From: Pseudobutyrivibrio sp.
GTDB lineage: Bacteria; Bacillota; Clostridia; Lachnospirales; Lachnospiraceae
Length of the DNA stretch: 64,000 nucleotides
Assembly (NCBI GenBank): GCA_024697025.1
Contig: JAILGH010000082.1
Coordinates: 79,551-143,550 of the forward strand
Direction: 5' to 3'
Shown: in pieces, positions 1 to 8,459 of the stretch
Numbering within the stretch: position 1 is the stretch's first letter
Layout: every line of letters begins with the position of its first letter
Translations under genes and position numbers: made by a program
The notes under the pieces: generated by a model
Told to the model about the DNA's origin: nothing
Databases searched by the model: none
The model's input: the letters and a program-made list of their open reading frames with translations, nothing else

Positions 1-582
1 CTCACATATAGCAGCGCCCACATCACCTAAGAAGCCCCATGGCTTTACCTGAGCAAGACCAAGGTCACAACACTCCTTAGTGACCTCAACAAGCTTTCTT
101 GTCTCTGGATCAACGTCTCCTATCATAAACATTCTAGATGAGTCAGAATAAAATCCATCTAAAATAGTGGAACAATCTACATTAACTATGTCGCCACTTT
201 TTAAAATCACATCCTCTGAAGGGTAACCATGGCACACCTGATCATTTACAGAAGTACAAACGCTGTATGGGAAGCCCTCATAGTTAAGTGGTGCTGGGAT
301 GCCGCCCATCTTAATTGTTGTGTCATAAACAATCTTATCGATTTCAGCTGTGCTCATGCCTTCGTGAATAGCCTCAGCTACTGCATCAAGACATGCCATA
401 TTGATAACTGCTGATTTCTTAATCTTCTCTACCTGCTCCGGTGTCTTTAGCATATCGTGGGTTGGCACTTTGTGGCCTTTGGTTGCATAGCTGTTAATCT
501 TTCTATCCATAGTCTCGTGGCACTGCTTATACTTTCTGCCGCTGCCACACCAGCAAGGGTCGTTTCTTCCTATCTTATCCAT
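1..582 (-). CDS. map: Methionine aminopeptidase with N-terminal SEC-C zinc motif (3' part missing)
   Basis: Removes the initiator methionine from nascent proteins in the cytosol. The frame opens at an ATG at 582 and stays open to the window edge, so 194 codons are visible and the C-terminal part lies outside. Residues 1-22 form a SEC-C zinc motif (NDPCWCGSGRKYKQCH). The pita-bread aminopeptidase fold follows, with segments typical of type I enzymes such as the NYEGFPYSVCTSVNDQVCHG region (first catalytic His) and a metal-ligand region around VNVDCS. SEC-C fused to Map is common in clostridia and may aid ribosome docking (inference). It is the last visible gene of an operon with the two upstream genes; the gap is 13 nt. 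Confidence 0.93.
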   Translation of the reverse strand, partial: MDKIGRNDPCWCGSGRKYKQCHETMDRKINSYATKGHKVPTHDMLKTPEQVEKIKKSAVINMACLDAVAEAIHEGMSTAEIDKIVYDTTIKMGGIPAPLNYEGFPYSVCTSVNDQVCHGYPSEDVILKSGDIVNVDCSTILDGFYSDSSRMFMIGDVDPETRKLVEVTKECCDLGLAQVKPWGFLGDVGAAICE

Positions 583-595
583 TTCTAATGCCTTT

Positions 596-1312
596 CTAAT
601 CTTCTTCCTTTTTCTTGTCCGCATCAGTTAATCCATTTATATAATTAATCTTTGTATGCCTAAGGGTAATATCTCCAAGGACAAATCTGTTCCAAAGCTT
701 TTTGTTGATTGCAACCTTGTGCTCATCACGAATCAAGCTATAGTAATAGCCGTCATACTTGTAAGCCGCTTGGCTTGGTCCCTGCTCCTTGGCGAGATGA
801 TTTTGATACTTTTCTGCTATTGCAACCACACGCAATTGGTCTTCTATGATGGACTTGTCACATGGCATATGTTCCCACTGTTGGTCCAACATATCCTCCC
901 AAAAATCTGTAATTGCAAACTGCAACTCGTCCTCTTCGCTGGCAGAAAGCTTATCCATACCCTCAGCCACTGCAAGCTGATAAAAGAGATGATCATGGAT
1001 AGCCATACCCATAACCACATCCTTGGCCTCCTCTTGAATGAAGGTGTCATTGGTGTGCAAATTCCAGTAATCCTTGGTTGAGTCTGGATTGTAAATTCTG
1101 GCCTGCTCCTCAACCTTTCGCTCTTCAAATAAAATGTAGAAGGCTAAATCCTGAAATGTCACTGGCTTACCATCTATAGTAACTGCCACATCCTCAAGAT
1201 GGTCCTCATAAGAAATTGGGCCTCTACCTGTATTCATGGTAAGAAATGCGTAGACTATAACACCTACGCATAAAAGTAACAATATCAGCTTGACGAGTTT
1301 GTTTGTCCTCAT
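596..1312 (-). CDS. Membrane-anchored foldase/SurA-N-like protein of unknown function
   Basis: A 238-residue protein with an N-terminal membrane anchor (about residues 7-26, hydrophobic after MRTNKLVK) and an extracytoplasmic alpha-helical domain. The segment VAVTIDGKPVTFQDLAFYI resembles the start of SurA/PrsA-type chaperone domains. No parvulin PPIase domain follows, so any isomerase activity is not supported. I chose the ATG at 1312 because it overlaps the upstream hydrolase stop in an ATGA arrangement, implying translational coupling; an in-frame start 33 nt further upstream would lie inside that gene. The pairing with a peptidoglycan hydrolase suggests a role in envelope protein folding or wall turnover (inference). 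Confidence 0.6.
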   Translation of the reverse strand: MRTNKLVKLILLLLCVGVIVYAFLTMNTGRGPISYEDHLEDVAVTIDGKPVTFQDLAFYILFEERKVEEQARIYNPDSTKDYWNLHTNDTFIQEEAKDVVMGMAIHDHLFYQLAVAEGMDKLSASEEDELQFAITDFWEDMLDQQWEHMPCDKSIIEDQLRVVAIAEKYQNHLAKEQGPSQAAYKYDGYYYSLIRDEHKVAINKKLWNRFVLGDITLRHTKINYINGLTDADKKKEED

Positions 1313-2412
1313 AGTACCCTTCGTATAGTAATAATTGAATGGCAATTAACTGATCGGTAATTAGTAATACCAGTGGCTGTACTCTGGGCCTCCACGATGG
1401 TGCCACCACCTTGGTATATTGCTACATGTCCTGGGTAGCATACTATATCACCGGGTTGCATGTAGTTATAGCTAACCTCTTTACCCACTCCTCTGAAGGT
1501 ACCGGAGGTCATTCTTCCGCCATAACGTATTCCAAAATTAGCTAAAACTCCTTGTACAAATCCGGAACAGTCACATCCTCCGGAAAGATTGTTTCCACCC
1601 CAGACGTAAGGACAACCTACGTACTGGTTTGCAAAGGAAACCACGCTTGAACCACTAATGCCAGTTGAATATCCTGGGTTCAAGTCACCATTTACATTGT
1701 ATCCTGCATAGCCGGCTGAAACGCTGGCTGTGGCTGTACCATTGTTTGCTGCTCTTGCGGCTGCCTCTCTGGCTGCTCTAAGAGCTGCCTCTCTTGCGGC
1801 AATCTCCTTGGCCTCTTTTAACTCGGCATCAAGGTCGTCCATCTCGCCACGCTTCTCAGTAATCATAGTCTTTAAAGCAGCTTCTTGTGTAGCGAGTTCT
1901 TTCTTTGAAGACTCAAGAGACTTTTTTTCTGTCTCCAAAGCAACTGCCAGCTCTTCAATCTCGGCCTGAGTAGCCTCGAACTGGTCTAGCTTGTCCCTAT
2001 CATATTTATATACAGTGCTAGCATACTCCATCTTGTTAAGGAACTGACTGATGGAACCAGACGATATAAGCATTTCAAAAATACTTGGGTCTTCGGCCTC
2101 GTACATATACTGAATGCGAAGCTTCATTGAATCATATTGCTCTTGACGAGCTATCTTGGCTTCCTCTAAAGCGGCCTGAGTCTCTTCAATCTCGGCCTCC
2201 ATGTCCGAGATAGCCGTCTCAATCTCTGTAATCTGACTAACTAAACTATATAAATCTGCATCTAGAGCGTCAATTTCCTGCTCAAGAGAATGCTGCTCAG
2301 CCTCAATTTCTGAGATGGAACGTACCGCCTCTGATACCGTTGAAGCCGAGAATAACATCGCACCAGCTAGAGCGATGCAGCAAAAAGACTTGACTAACTT
2401 CTTGTATTTCAT
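1309..2412 (-). CDS. Secreted coiled-coil NlpC/P60 (C40) peptidoglycan endopeptidase
   Basis: A 367-residue cell-wall hydrolase that should cut stem peptides. Residues 1-29 are a signal peptide (KKLVKSF, hydrophobic core, Ala-rich cleavage zone). Residues about 32-215 are a long coiled coil rich in Glu, Ala and Lys, of the kind found in PcsB/CwlO-type hydrolases activated by FtsEX. An Asn/Thr/Ala/Gly linker leads to a C40 domain from about 245. The catalytic Cys is in DCSGF (about residue 282) and the His in PGHVAIY (about 329). A good Shine-Dalgarno (GGAGAT) precedes the ATG. It heads an operon with the foldase-like gene and map. A CwlO/PcsB-like division or elongation role is likely but inferred. 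Confidence 0.9.
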   Translation of the reverse strand: MKYKKLVKSFCCIALAGAMLFSASTVSEAVRSISEIEAEQHSLEQEIDALDADLYSLVSQITEIETAISDMEAEIEETQAALEEAKIARQEQYDSMKLRIQYMYEAEDPSIFEMLISSGSISQFLNKMEYASTVYKYDRDKLDQFEATQAEIEELAVALETEKKSLESSKKELATQEAALKTMITEKRGEMDDLDAELKEAKEIAAREAALRAAREAAARAANNGTATASVSAGYAGYNVNGDLNPGYSTGISGSSVVSFANQYVGCPYVWGGNNLSGGCDCSGFVQGVLANFGIRYGGRMTSGTFRGVGKEVSYNYMQPGDIVCYPGHVAIYQGGGTIVEAQSTATGITNYRSVNCHSIITIRRVL

Positions 2413-2584
2413 AAAATTATCTCCAAAATAATTGAGAATATATTAACAACATATTGTGCAATTACTCATATTCACTCTATCTTATGATACAAGTCTTAGT
2501 GTTGGTTTTCAAGGGAAATAGTATAATCGAAAAACTTTGTCTATGTAAATTTAATGTCGTCTATTCTCATAAGCCAAAGACAAC

Positions 2585-2620
2585 AAAACGCCCTATGGAA
2601 GCGCTTGCTTCCATAGGGCG
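2585..2620 (-). terminator. Rho-independent terminator of the 2679-3320 orphan gene
   Basis: A perfect 14-bp stem (CGCCCTATGGAAGC and its complement) with a GCTT loop occupies 2589-2620. On the minus strand it is followed by TTTTGTTG. It separates the orphan gene from the C40 hydrolase gene. Confidence 0.85.
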
Positions 2621-2678
2621 CTAATAAACATATTTAATTAAGATGTAGATACATTTACATTCTAGGAGTTGGTAGAAG

Positions 2679-3320
2679 TTATACTCGGCCATGAGGCATT
2701 GGAGCAGGTCTCATAACAGAAGTCCTTTCTTCTTCCTCCACTTGTGAATTTTCAGCAGATATATTAGTTCCCTGCGAATTCACAGTATTTGTACTAATTT
2801 CAGAGTGAGAATCGATATCATCGTTATATACATTATCCATGTTATACCCGAATGTATTTCTATGTGATTGATCTTTTTGAGGCTTGATCATATCACCCGT
2901 TTTAGGATTAAACATATCTCCATACGAAGGATCAATAACTCGAAATTTATTAAAATAACTTAACGGTTGCTCAAGTTCAAAATCCAACCCACTCTTTAAT
3001 CTATTAAATCGTAATTCAGCTTCAGATTGTTTATCGTATACATCTTGCTTATACTCAATAAGAGGATTCACTGTACCATATTTTTCAGCTGCTTTTATCT
3101 CAGTTTTTTTTATTCCCTCAATATTTTTAATATAATTTTCGCATTCCTTAATTCTATTAGCTGCATCATCACTATACCTTTTATAGTATTGATTTAAATT
3201 GTCATTCTGCAACGTACTCTTTTCTTGTAAATTATCTCTACAATACTCAATGATATTACTACATTTGATAATCGTATCGCGACACACATTTATTAGTTCC
3301 TTCTTAGTAGTCTTTGCCAT
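2679..3320 (-). CDS. Orphan AT-rich coiled-coil protein (cassette A), unknown function
   Basis: I do not recognise this 213-residue protein. Residues 1-125 are strongly helical and charged, with several Cys (VCRDTIIKCSNIIEYCRD, IKECENYIK), and probably form a coiled coil. Residues about 145-213 are polar and probably disordered (Asn/Ser/Thr/Glu-rich), ending MRPAPMPHGRV. There is no signal peptide or membrane segment. The ATG at 3320 follows a strong AGGAGG; the in-frame start 24 nt upstream lacks one. It is a single-gene unit between strong terminators. Its upstream region carries the same A-tract/T-tract block found upstream of the orphan genes at 9913-11079 and 37671-38873. Horizontal origin is possible because its composition is more AT-rich than its neighbours. 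Confidence 0.75.
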   Translation of the reverse strand: MAKTTKKELINVCRDTIIKCSNIIEYCRDNLQEKSTLQNDNLNQYYKRYSDDAANRIKECENYIKNIEGIKKTEIKAAEKYGTVNPLIEYKQDVYDKQSEAELRFNRLKSGLDFELEQPLSYFNKFRVIDPSYGDMFNPKTGDMIKPQKDQSHRNTFGYNMDNVYNDDIDSHSEISTNTVNSQGTNISAENSQVEEEERTSVMRPAPMPHGRV

Positions 3321-3347
3321 AATTATGTCCTCCTTCGTCAGCAAAAT

Positions 3348-3370
3348 GGGTCGGTAAGTTTTTACCGCCC
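3348..3370 (-). promoter_or_regulatory. Leader hairpin upstream of orphan gene A
   Basis: The minus-strand leader folds as GGGCGGTAA, loop AAAC, TTACCGACCC with one bulged A, then ATTTTG. It lies between the proposed promoter block and the Shine-Dalgarno, so it could act as a weak attenuator or a stability element. Confidence 0.4.
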
Positions 3371-3422
3371 GTATAATATGTTACTCTTTTATAATTCAAA
3401 AAAATCACTTCACTTTTTTCCA
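3371..3422 (-). promoter_or_regulatory. Shared upstream block A with candidate promoter
   Basis: On the minus strand TGGAAAAAAG begins at 3422 and TTTTTTTGA ends at 3396. The last bases of the block give a -35-like TTGAAT, and a -10-like TTATAC follows after 17 nt (3373-3378). The block start-to-end distance of 27 bp is identical to copy B at 11267-11293, and one base longer than copies C and D. The gene start is 76 nt downstream of the block. Promoter assignment is inference; the repeated block is directly visible. Confidence 0.6.
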
Positions 3423-3552
3423 AAAATCTAAAAAAAGTTAAAAAATATCCTCGATTTAGTTAAAAAAACCACCGAAAACCTCTTTCCCACCTTAAAAGAG
3501 ACCTCAATACAATTAACTTCATTTGCCGCCGTGACACATCTTTCATATAACG

Positions 3553-3578
3553 TAAAAAACCGCCGGCTATGCCGACGG
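3553..3578 (-). terminator. Terminator of veg
   Basis: An 8-bp GC-rich stem (3560-3567 with 3571-3578, one G-U pair in the RNA) with a 3-nt loop is followed on the minus strand by six T residues (3559-3554). Confidence 0.8.
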
Positions 3579-3615
3579 CTTAATTCCATATTTAATTGTA
3601 ACTAGTCGTGAAAAT

Positions 3616-3855
3616 CTAGCAAAGCTTCATGCGAATTTCTTTAGTAATGATGTCTGTATAGCTGAAGGAAAGTAACTGTGATGGACATGTCTCGGTGTCG
3701 TCAACTAAGATAGTAAAAACACTTGGGTAAGCCTCTTGAATAACACCGTGTTGAATGTCGACTTTGTTACGACCCTTGTCTAACTGGATAACAACTCTAC
3801 TACCGCACTGAGATCTGACAGATTCTCGAACCTTGTCGAAGTCTTCGCGTTCCAT
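3616..3855 (-). CDS. veg: Veg family protein (biofilm/development-associated small protein)
   Basis: A 79-residue cytosolic protein of the Veg family, which in Bacillus subtilis stimulates biofilm genes and is linked to spore outgrowth. Family hallmarks visible are the SVRSQCGSRVVIQLDKGRNK segment, the EAYPSVFTI motif and the SFSYTDIITKEI tail. Its length fits the family (about 80-90). The ATG is preceded by GGGGGAGGAC, a very strong ribosome site. It is transcribed alone from a consensus promoter (3916-3944) and has its own terminator. In this organism the exact role is unknown; the small beta-barrel-like fold suggests nucleic acid or protein binding (inference). Confidence 0.9.
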   Translation of the reverse strand: MEREDFDKVRESVRSQCGSRVVIQLDKGRNKVDIQHGVIQEAYPSVFTILVDDTETCPSQLLSFSYTDIITKEIRMKLC

Positions 3856-3915
3856 TGATGTCCTCCCCCTTTTCTAGTATTTGAATGTTTAATACATTCT
3901 TGAACCGCTGCAAGG

Positions 3916-3944
3916 ATTGTACCACTTTTTGTTCATTTTGTCAA
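3916..3944 (-). promoter_or_regulatory. Sigma-A promoter of veg
   Basis: Minus strand: TTGACA (3944-3939), 17-nt spacer, TACAAT (3921-3916). A near-consensus vegetative promoter, as expected for veg. Confidence 0.85.
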
Positions 3945-4155
3945 AATTTCACTGGGACTTTTTGACTAATTATTATAAAAAACAGCCTAATTTTCCTTAT
4001 TTTTCAAGGGCTGAGAGCATTATTAAATTTTGATATAATTGAATTTTTATTCAATAAACAACATGCTTTGTCGTTTATTTATTCACTATATCTTAATTGA
4101 TAAATGGAGTTTTGTACTTTATAATATTTGGAGAAATACAAGTTCGGAGGTATAT

Positions 4156-4887
4156 ATGTTAAAAACCATTTTATCTATCACATTTATCGTGATTTTTTTG
4201 ATTGTAAGTATTCCTATCTGGGGAATCTTATTTATAATAGGGCTTTTCAATAAGGATTTGAAAGACAAGATTGCATATAAGCTTGTTGCTTGGGCATTTG
4301 GAGTTGTTATTTTTATTTCGGGAATTAAATATGAGGTTCTTGGATATGAGAATATTCCAAAGGATAGAGCAGTATTATTTATTGGTAACCACCTTGGTCT
4401 TTTTGATATTATCCTTGGTTACCATCTTTGCCCTGCAGTTACAGGTTTTCTTTCTAAGAATTCAGTTGAGAAAGTTCCTCTTTTGAATGTTTGGATGAAG
4501 CTTACATACTGCCTGTTCCTTACAAGAACAGACCCTAGAAAAGATTTAAAGCTTATTATCAAGGCTCAAGAATATATTAAAAAAGGTATTTCGATGTTCA
4601 TTTTCCCAGAGGGCACACGTTCAAAGACTGGAGAGCTTGCAGCCTTCCACGAAGGTTCTTTCAAGATTGCTACCAAGACTGGCTGCCCAATTGTACCTGT
4701 GTGCTTTACAAACACACGCTCCGTTTTTGAGACTCAAGCGCCTCGCATGAAAAAGGCTCACGTTATCGTAAGATACTGTCAGCCAATTGACCCAACATCT
4801 CTTGAAGGCGACGACAAGAAGCACATCGGGGCTTACGTCAACGGCATTATGAAGGCTCAACTTGAGGCTGACAAATATTTGATTTAG
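4156..4887 (+). CDS. plsC: 1-acyl-sn-glycerol-3-phosphate acyltransferase (PlsC)
   Basis: Transfers an acyl group to lysophosphatidic acid to make phosphatidic acid at the membrane, the second acylation of phospholipid synthesis. The 243-residue protein has an N-terminal hydrophobic segment (about residues 5-30) and the signature blocks of the family: NHLGLFD (His79, Asp84, the HX4D catalytic pair), FPEGTRSKTG (about 150-159) and a VPVCF block. The chosen ATG follows GGAGG by 5 nt; the frame extends 39 codons further upstream without a ribosome site. It is convergent with murF and the two stop regions overlap by 4 bp. Confidence 0.92.
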   Translation: MLKTILSITFIVIFLIVSIPIWGILFIIGLFNKDLKDKIAYKLVAWAFGVVIFISGIKYEVLGYENIPKDRAVLFIGNHLGLFDIILGYHLCPAVTGFLSKNSVEKVPLLNVWMKLTYCLFLTRTDPRKDLKLIIKAQEYIKKGISMFIFPEGTRSKTGELAAFHEGSFKIATKTGCPIVPVCFTNTRSVFETQAPRMKKAHVIVRYCQPIDPTSLEGDDKKHIGAYVNGIMKAQLEADKYLI

Positions 4888-6263
4888 GCTAACTTAACTT
4901 TAATAGCTTCCACTACGGTTGAGAAGTTCATAAAGTGAGATGCTTTTACAAGGATTGTATCTCCACCTCTTATGATAGGCAACAAGTCCTCAAGCATTTT
5001 TTCAACTGTATCGTAGTGATGAGCCATACATGAACTGTTCTTTTGATTAAGAGCATTGTTTATCTCTTGAGATAAATCACCAACAGTAAACACATAACCT
5101 ATATGGTTTTCTTCAAGCGCCTGTCCCATTTCAAAATGGAGCTGGCGCTCATTTTTTCCAAGCTCGCCCATATCACCAAGGACTGCTATGGTTCTGCCCG
5201 GGGCTTTTCCAAGGACCTCAATTGAAGCCTTCATGGATACTGGATTCGCGTTATAGCAATCATCTATAACTGTAATATCTCTAACAGTAATTATATTGTT
5301 TCGACCTGCGATTGTGCCTGCACTTTCCAGGCCGTTTTTTATTTCCTCGGATGTAAGCCCTAACTGTTTACCAACAGCTGCTGCAGCGAGACCATTCATT
5401 ACATTATGAGTACCTGGCAATGGGATAGTAACATCAAAGCTTTCTCCATCGATGCTAACAGTAGCCTTAGTGCCGGAAATCCCATTGGCAACAACATTGG
5501 TTGCATTAAACTGTTGGTTGTTTAAACCATAGTAGACCTTCTTTAAGCCTAGAGTATCTGCAACTGCAAGCTTGTCATCATCTCCGTTAAGGATAACAAC
5601 TCCACCCTTTGGCATATGCTCAAAAACTTCAGTCTTTGCCCTTAAAACTCCATCCCTATCCTTTAAAAATTCTAAATGGCACTGACCTATATTTGTCATA
5701 ACAACAATGTCAGGCTTTGCTATATCGGAAAGTCTATGCATCTCGCCAAAATCAGAAATTCCCATTTCTACTACAGCCACCTGATGGTCATCCCGAATTC
5801 GACATATTGTAAGAGGCAAGCCAATCTCGTTATTAAAATTACCCTCCGTCTTTAATACTCTAAACTTGGTTTCCAAAACCGATGTAATCATTTCCTTGGT
5901 GCTAGTTTTACCAACACTGCCTATTACACCAACTACTGGAATATTTAGCGTCATTCTGTATTCAGTAGCAATCTGCTTTAAAGCCACCTTGGTATCCTTG
6001 ACAATTATGTAGGGACCAGCAGGATTATCAAGCTCTCTTTCTGACAATGTGGCCAAAGCACCTTTTTCAAAAACATCTGGAATGAAATCGTGGCCATCTA
6101 CCCTTGCTCCCACCATAGGAACGAAGAGATTGTCCTTCTCAATCTTTCGATTATCGTTTACTGCCCCCGATATTTCCTTGTCCTTTAAGTTTTCACTGCC
6201 TTCTGGCAAAATCAGTTGTCCATCAACTACCTGAGCAACCTTGGCCAAAGTCATAGTTTTCAT
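4884..6263 (-). CDS. murF: UDP-MurNAc-tripeptide--D-Ala-D-Ala ligase (MurF)
   Basis: Adds the D-Ala-D-Ala dipeptide to UDP-MurNAc-tripeptide in the last cytosolic step of the pentapeptide precursor. The 459-residue length is typical. Visible are the N-terminal Mur domain, the ATP loop GSVGKTSTKEM (about 115-125), the NFNNEIGLPLT block, the metal-binding VEMGISDFGEM segment and the C-terminal DDCYNANPVSMKASI motif. It is downstream of ddl by 38 bp on the same strand, so the dipeptide synthase and the ligase that uses it are probably co-transcribed. The end overlaps the convergent plsC end by 4 bp. Confidence 0.96.
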   Translation of the reverse strand: MKTMTLAKVAQVVDGQLILPEGSENLKDKEISGAVNDNRKIEKDNLFVPMVGARVDGHDFIPDVFEKGALATLSERELDNPAGPYIIVKDTKVALKQIATEYRMTLNIPVVGVIGSVGKTSTKEMITSVLETKFRVLKTEGNFNNEIGLPLTICRIRDDHQVAVVEMGISDFGEMHRLSDIAKPDIVVMTNIGQCHLEFLKDRDGVLRAKTEVFEHMPKGGVVILNGDDDKLAVADTLGLKKVYYGLNNQQFNATNVVANGISGTKATVSIDGESFDVTIPLPGTHNVMNGLAAAAVGKQLGLTSEEIKNGLESAGTIAGRNNIITVRDITVIDDCYNANPVSMKASIEVLGKAPGRTIAVLGDMGELGKNERQLHFEMGQALEENHIGYVFTVGDLSQEINNALNQKNSSCMAHHYDTVEKMLEDLLPIIRGGDTILVKASHFMNFSTVVEAIKVKLA

Positions 6264-6301
6264 AGTTATAAGCTTCTCTCTACTTTTATTAATTGTTATC
6301 T

Positions 6302-7348
6302 CTAATCGTTGTATCTTTCAAGTGATACCTGAACTAGGTGCTCACAAAGGTCTTCAAAATTCATACCAACTGCTGCTGCTTCCTGTGGAAGAAGGCTAGT
6401 TGGTGTCATCCCTGGAAGAGTGTTTGCCTCCAAGCAATAAAGGTTGTTATCCTCATCCATCATGAAATCCATACGAGCGTATGTTGTAAGCCCAAGAACC
6501 TTAAATGCCATCTCAGCATATTTTTGCATTGCTGCTGTAACTTCTGGACTAAGCTCTGCTGGACATGTCTCAACGGCAGATCCTGCGGCATATTTATTCT
6601 TGTAATCGTAGAATCCCTGCTTTGGAGCAATCTCTATAACCGGAAGGGCCTTGCCCTCGATTACACCATCAGAAAACTCTCGCCCTGAGATGAACTGTTC
6701 AATTACGACTTCGTCCTCCCATTCGAAAGCTGCATCTAAAGCCGACTCCAACTCTGCTGGATTGTTAACGATAGTAACACCGATTGACGAGCCGCCACAA
6801 TTTGGCTTAACAATACAAGGGTACTTATCAAATGTAAATCCTGCTCTATCAGCAACGTTTAAGCTTACACCTGCTGGAGTAGGCACGCCTGCTCTCTCAA
6901 AATATTCCTTGGTCTTTTGCTTGTCCATAGCTATTGCACTGGAAATATAATCGTTTCCTGTGTACTTGATTCCATATAAGTCAAATGCTGCCTGAACCTT
7001 GCCGCACTCTCCATCACCACCGTGAAGAGCCATGAATACAATGTCTGCCTTCTGGCAAATCTTGATAACATTTGGTCCGAAAAAGCTCTTGCTCTTATCT
7101 GGACGGCTAGCAATAATCGCCTCTATATCTGGAGCATCAGTAGGAATATCCTCCACCACCACTGAATTTGCCTCGCTGTTTTCAAAAATATCTGTGATGT
7201 CAGTCTCTTTGTCTGAATATCCCATAAATACATCCAAAACAAGAGCTCGGTGTCCCCTAGCTCTAAGAGCCTTTGCCACCATTGTTCCTGATTTGAAAGA
7301 TACGTCGCGCTCAGAACTAAGACCGCCTGCTAAAACTACTATATCCAT
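6302..7348 (-). CDS. ddl: D-alanine--D-alanine ligase
   Basis: Makes D-Ala-D-Ala from two D-Ala and ATP in the cytosol. The 348-residue ATP-grasp protein shows AGGLSSERDVSFKSG at the N-terminus, the ALHGGDGE motif, the YTGNDYISSAIAMDK lid region, the KPNCGGSSIGV ATP-binding block and the C-terminal ARMDFMMDEDNNLYCLEANTLPGMT block with Asp, Glu and Asn metal ligands. I placed the start at the ATG at 7348, seven bases after GAGGGA; the 10-codon longer frame begins upstream of that site. Probable operon with murF. Confidence 0.95.
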   Translation of the reverse strand: MDIVVLAGGLSSERDVSFKSGTMVAKALRARGHRALVLDVFMGYSDKETDITDIFENSEANSVVVEDIPTDAPDIEAIIASRPDKSKSFFGPNVIKICQKADIVFMALHGGDGECGKVQAAFDLYGIKYTGNDYISSAIAMDKQKTKEYFERAGVPTPAGVSLNVADRAGFTFDKYPCIVKPNCGGSSIGVTIVNNPAELESALDAAFEWEDEVVIEQFISGREFSDGVIEGKALPVIEIAPKQGFYDYKNKYAAGSAVETCPAELSPEVTAAMQKYAEMAFKVLGLTTYARMDFMMDEDNNLYCLEANTLPGMTPTSLLPQEAAAVGMNFEDLCEHLVQVSLERYND

Positions 7349-7476
7349 GATTAATCCCTCTTTTATTGTAATTACCACTCTCCATATGAGAATAGTATTC
7401 TTTGCTACAATTCCTTAATATAGTATTTTTCAATGGAAAATACAATAGGCCATTGGCCTAGCTTTTTGCGAAGTAT

Positions 7477-8349
7477 CTAGTTATTTATGTACTTTTTATA
7501 TATGTGCTCCATCAAACGCTTACTAGCTAAAAAAAATCCATCCAAAAGCATTTCTCCCTCTCTATCCCCGTAGGACACGCACATTTGCTGTTCTAACAAA
7601 AGGTTTAAAAATAGCACTCTGTATTTTTCATTTCTAAGCAATTCATTAAAAACTCCTTTTAACAATGAATTAGTTTTTTCAAAATCATCTTCTTCTATCT
7701 GAATTTTTGCCATCTGATGTAGCAAGTAAAGGCACCTATCTCTTCTAAAAGAACTGCGACTATCAAATTGATTACAAATGAGCCCATCCATAATTTTTCT
7801 TGCCATTATCAATTCTTCTATTTCAACATATGCCAAAGCAATTTTCATAAGAATGACAAATTCGATTCTCCTTAGATTAATTAATGCTATCTCATCATAG
7901 CCAGGGAAAACTCCCGCCAGTTGATACACTTCCACGCTTGCCTCTATAAAATCTTCCGCAATCATCCCTCTTTTTCTTGCTAGTACCAGATTGGTGAATA
8001 AATAGTACTGCATATGAATCATATCTTTTCTATCCATCAGGGCTTGATATTTTAAAAGAGTCATATCGATTTCATCCATTTGCCCCAAGTGGATAGCGTC
8101 TAACAATTCATTCCCCACTTTCCTTACTTCACTTAACTTTTCTAGCGTCACTTCATCATATTCAAGCCCAAATTTACCCATGGCCTCATCTACAGCATTG
8201 AATGTTCGCTCCTGTGGATGATGTTCTCCTGTTTCAATTCGAGAGATTGTACAGGTTGAACAATTGGTCATTTCTGCTAGCTTCTCCTGGGTAATTTTGG
8301 CTCTCTTTCGAGCTTTAGCTAAATAGCCTCCGTAAGTGATTCTTATCAT
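7477..8349 (-). CDS. XRE-family transcriptional regulator with helical C-terminal domain
   Basis: A 290-residue regulator with an N-terminal XRE helix-turn-helix (about residues 8-62; KITQEKLAEMTNCSTCTISRIETGEHHP) and a long alpha-helical C-terminal region resembling the TPR-like sensor domains of Rgg/PlcR-type proteins. Such domains often bind peptides, but no peptide gene is visible next to it, so the ligand is unknown. The ATG follows a perfect AGGAGG. That ribosome site is one arm of a large dyad (8354-8400), which points to autoregulation or translational control. Flanking genes are ddl downstream and hpf upstream; no operon is apparent. Confidence 0.8.
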   Translation of the reverse strand: MIRITYGGYLAKARKRAKITQEKLAEMTNCSTCTISRIETGEHHPQERTFNAVDEAMGKFGLEYDEVTLEKLSEVRKVGNELLDAIHLGQMDEIDMTLLKYQALMDRKDMIHMQYYLFTNLVLARKRGMIAEDFIEASVEVYQLAGVFPGYDEIALINLRRIEFVILMKIALAYVEIEELIMARKIMDGLICNQFDSRSSFRRDRCLYLLHQMAKIQIEEDDFEKTNSLLKGVFNELLRNEKYRVLFLNLLLEQQMCVSYGDREGEMLLDGFFLASKRLMEHIYKKYINN

Positions 8350-8353
8350 AAAA

Positions 8354-8400
8354 AACCTCCTAATTGTTATACCGGCTACGGATTATAACAACAGGAGGTT
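8354..8400 (-). promoter_or_regulatory. Dyad that can sequester the ribosome-binding site of the XRE regulator
   Basis: In the minus-strand RNA AACCTCCT (from 8400) can pair with AGGAGGTT (to 8354), and inside it TTGTTATA pairs with TATAACAA, with one bulge and a loop of about 12 nt. The outer arm contains the Shine-Dalgarno of the 7477-8349 gene. If transcription starts upstream, the hairpin hides the ribosome site. A TATAAT also lies inside the dyad, so it could alternatively be a DNA operator over a promoter. Confidence 0.6.
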
Positions 8401-8459
8401 AAAAATCTTTGTATTAATTTTTATCAAACTATGTTCAATTTCTTATATTTTTTTGAACT

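Noticed and set aside
656-1081. Plus-strand frame of 141 codons opposite the foldase-like gene
   Set aside because: No ribosome site, lies wholly within a coding operon, no recognisable domain.
2585-2620. Perfect 14-bp inverted repeat as an insertion-sequence end
   Set aside because: It has a 4-nt loop and T-rich tail and lies just after a gene, so a terminator explains it; no partner end or transposase exists.
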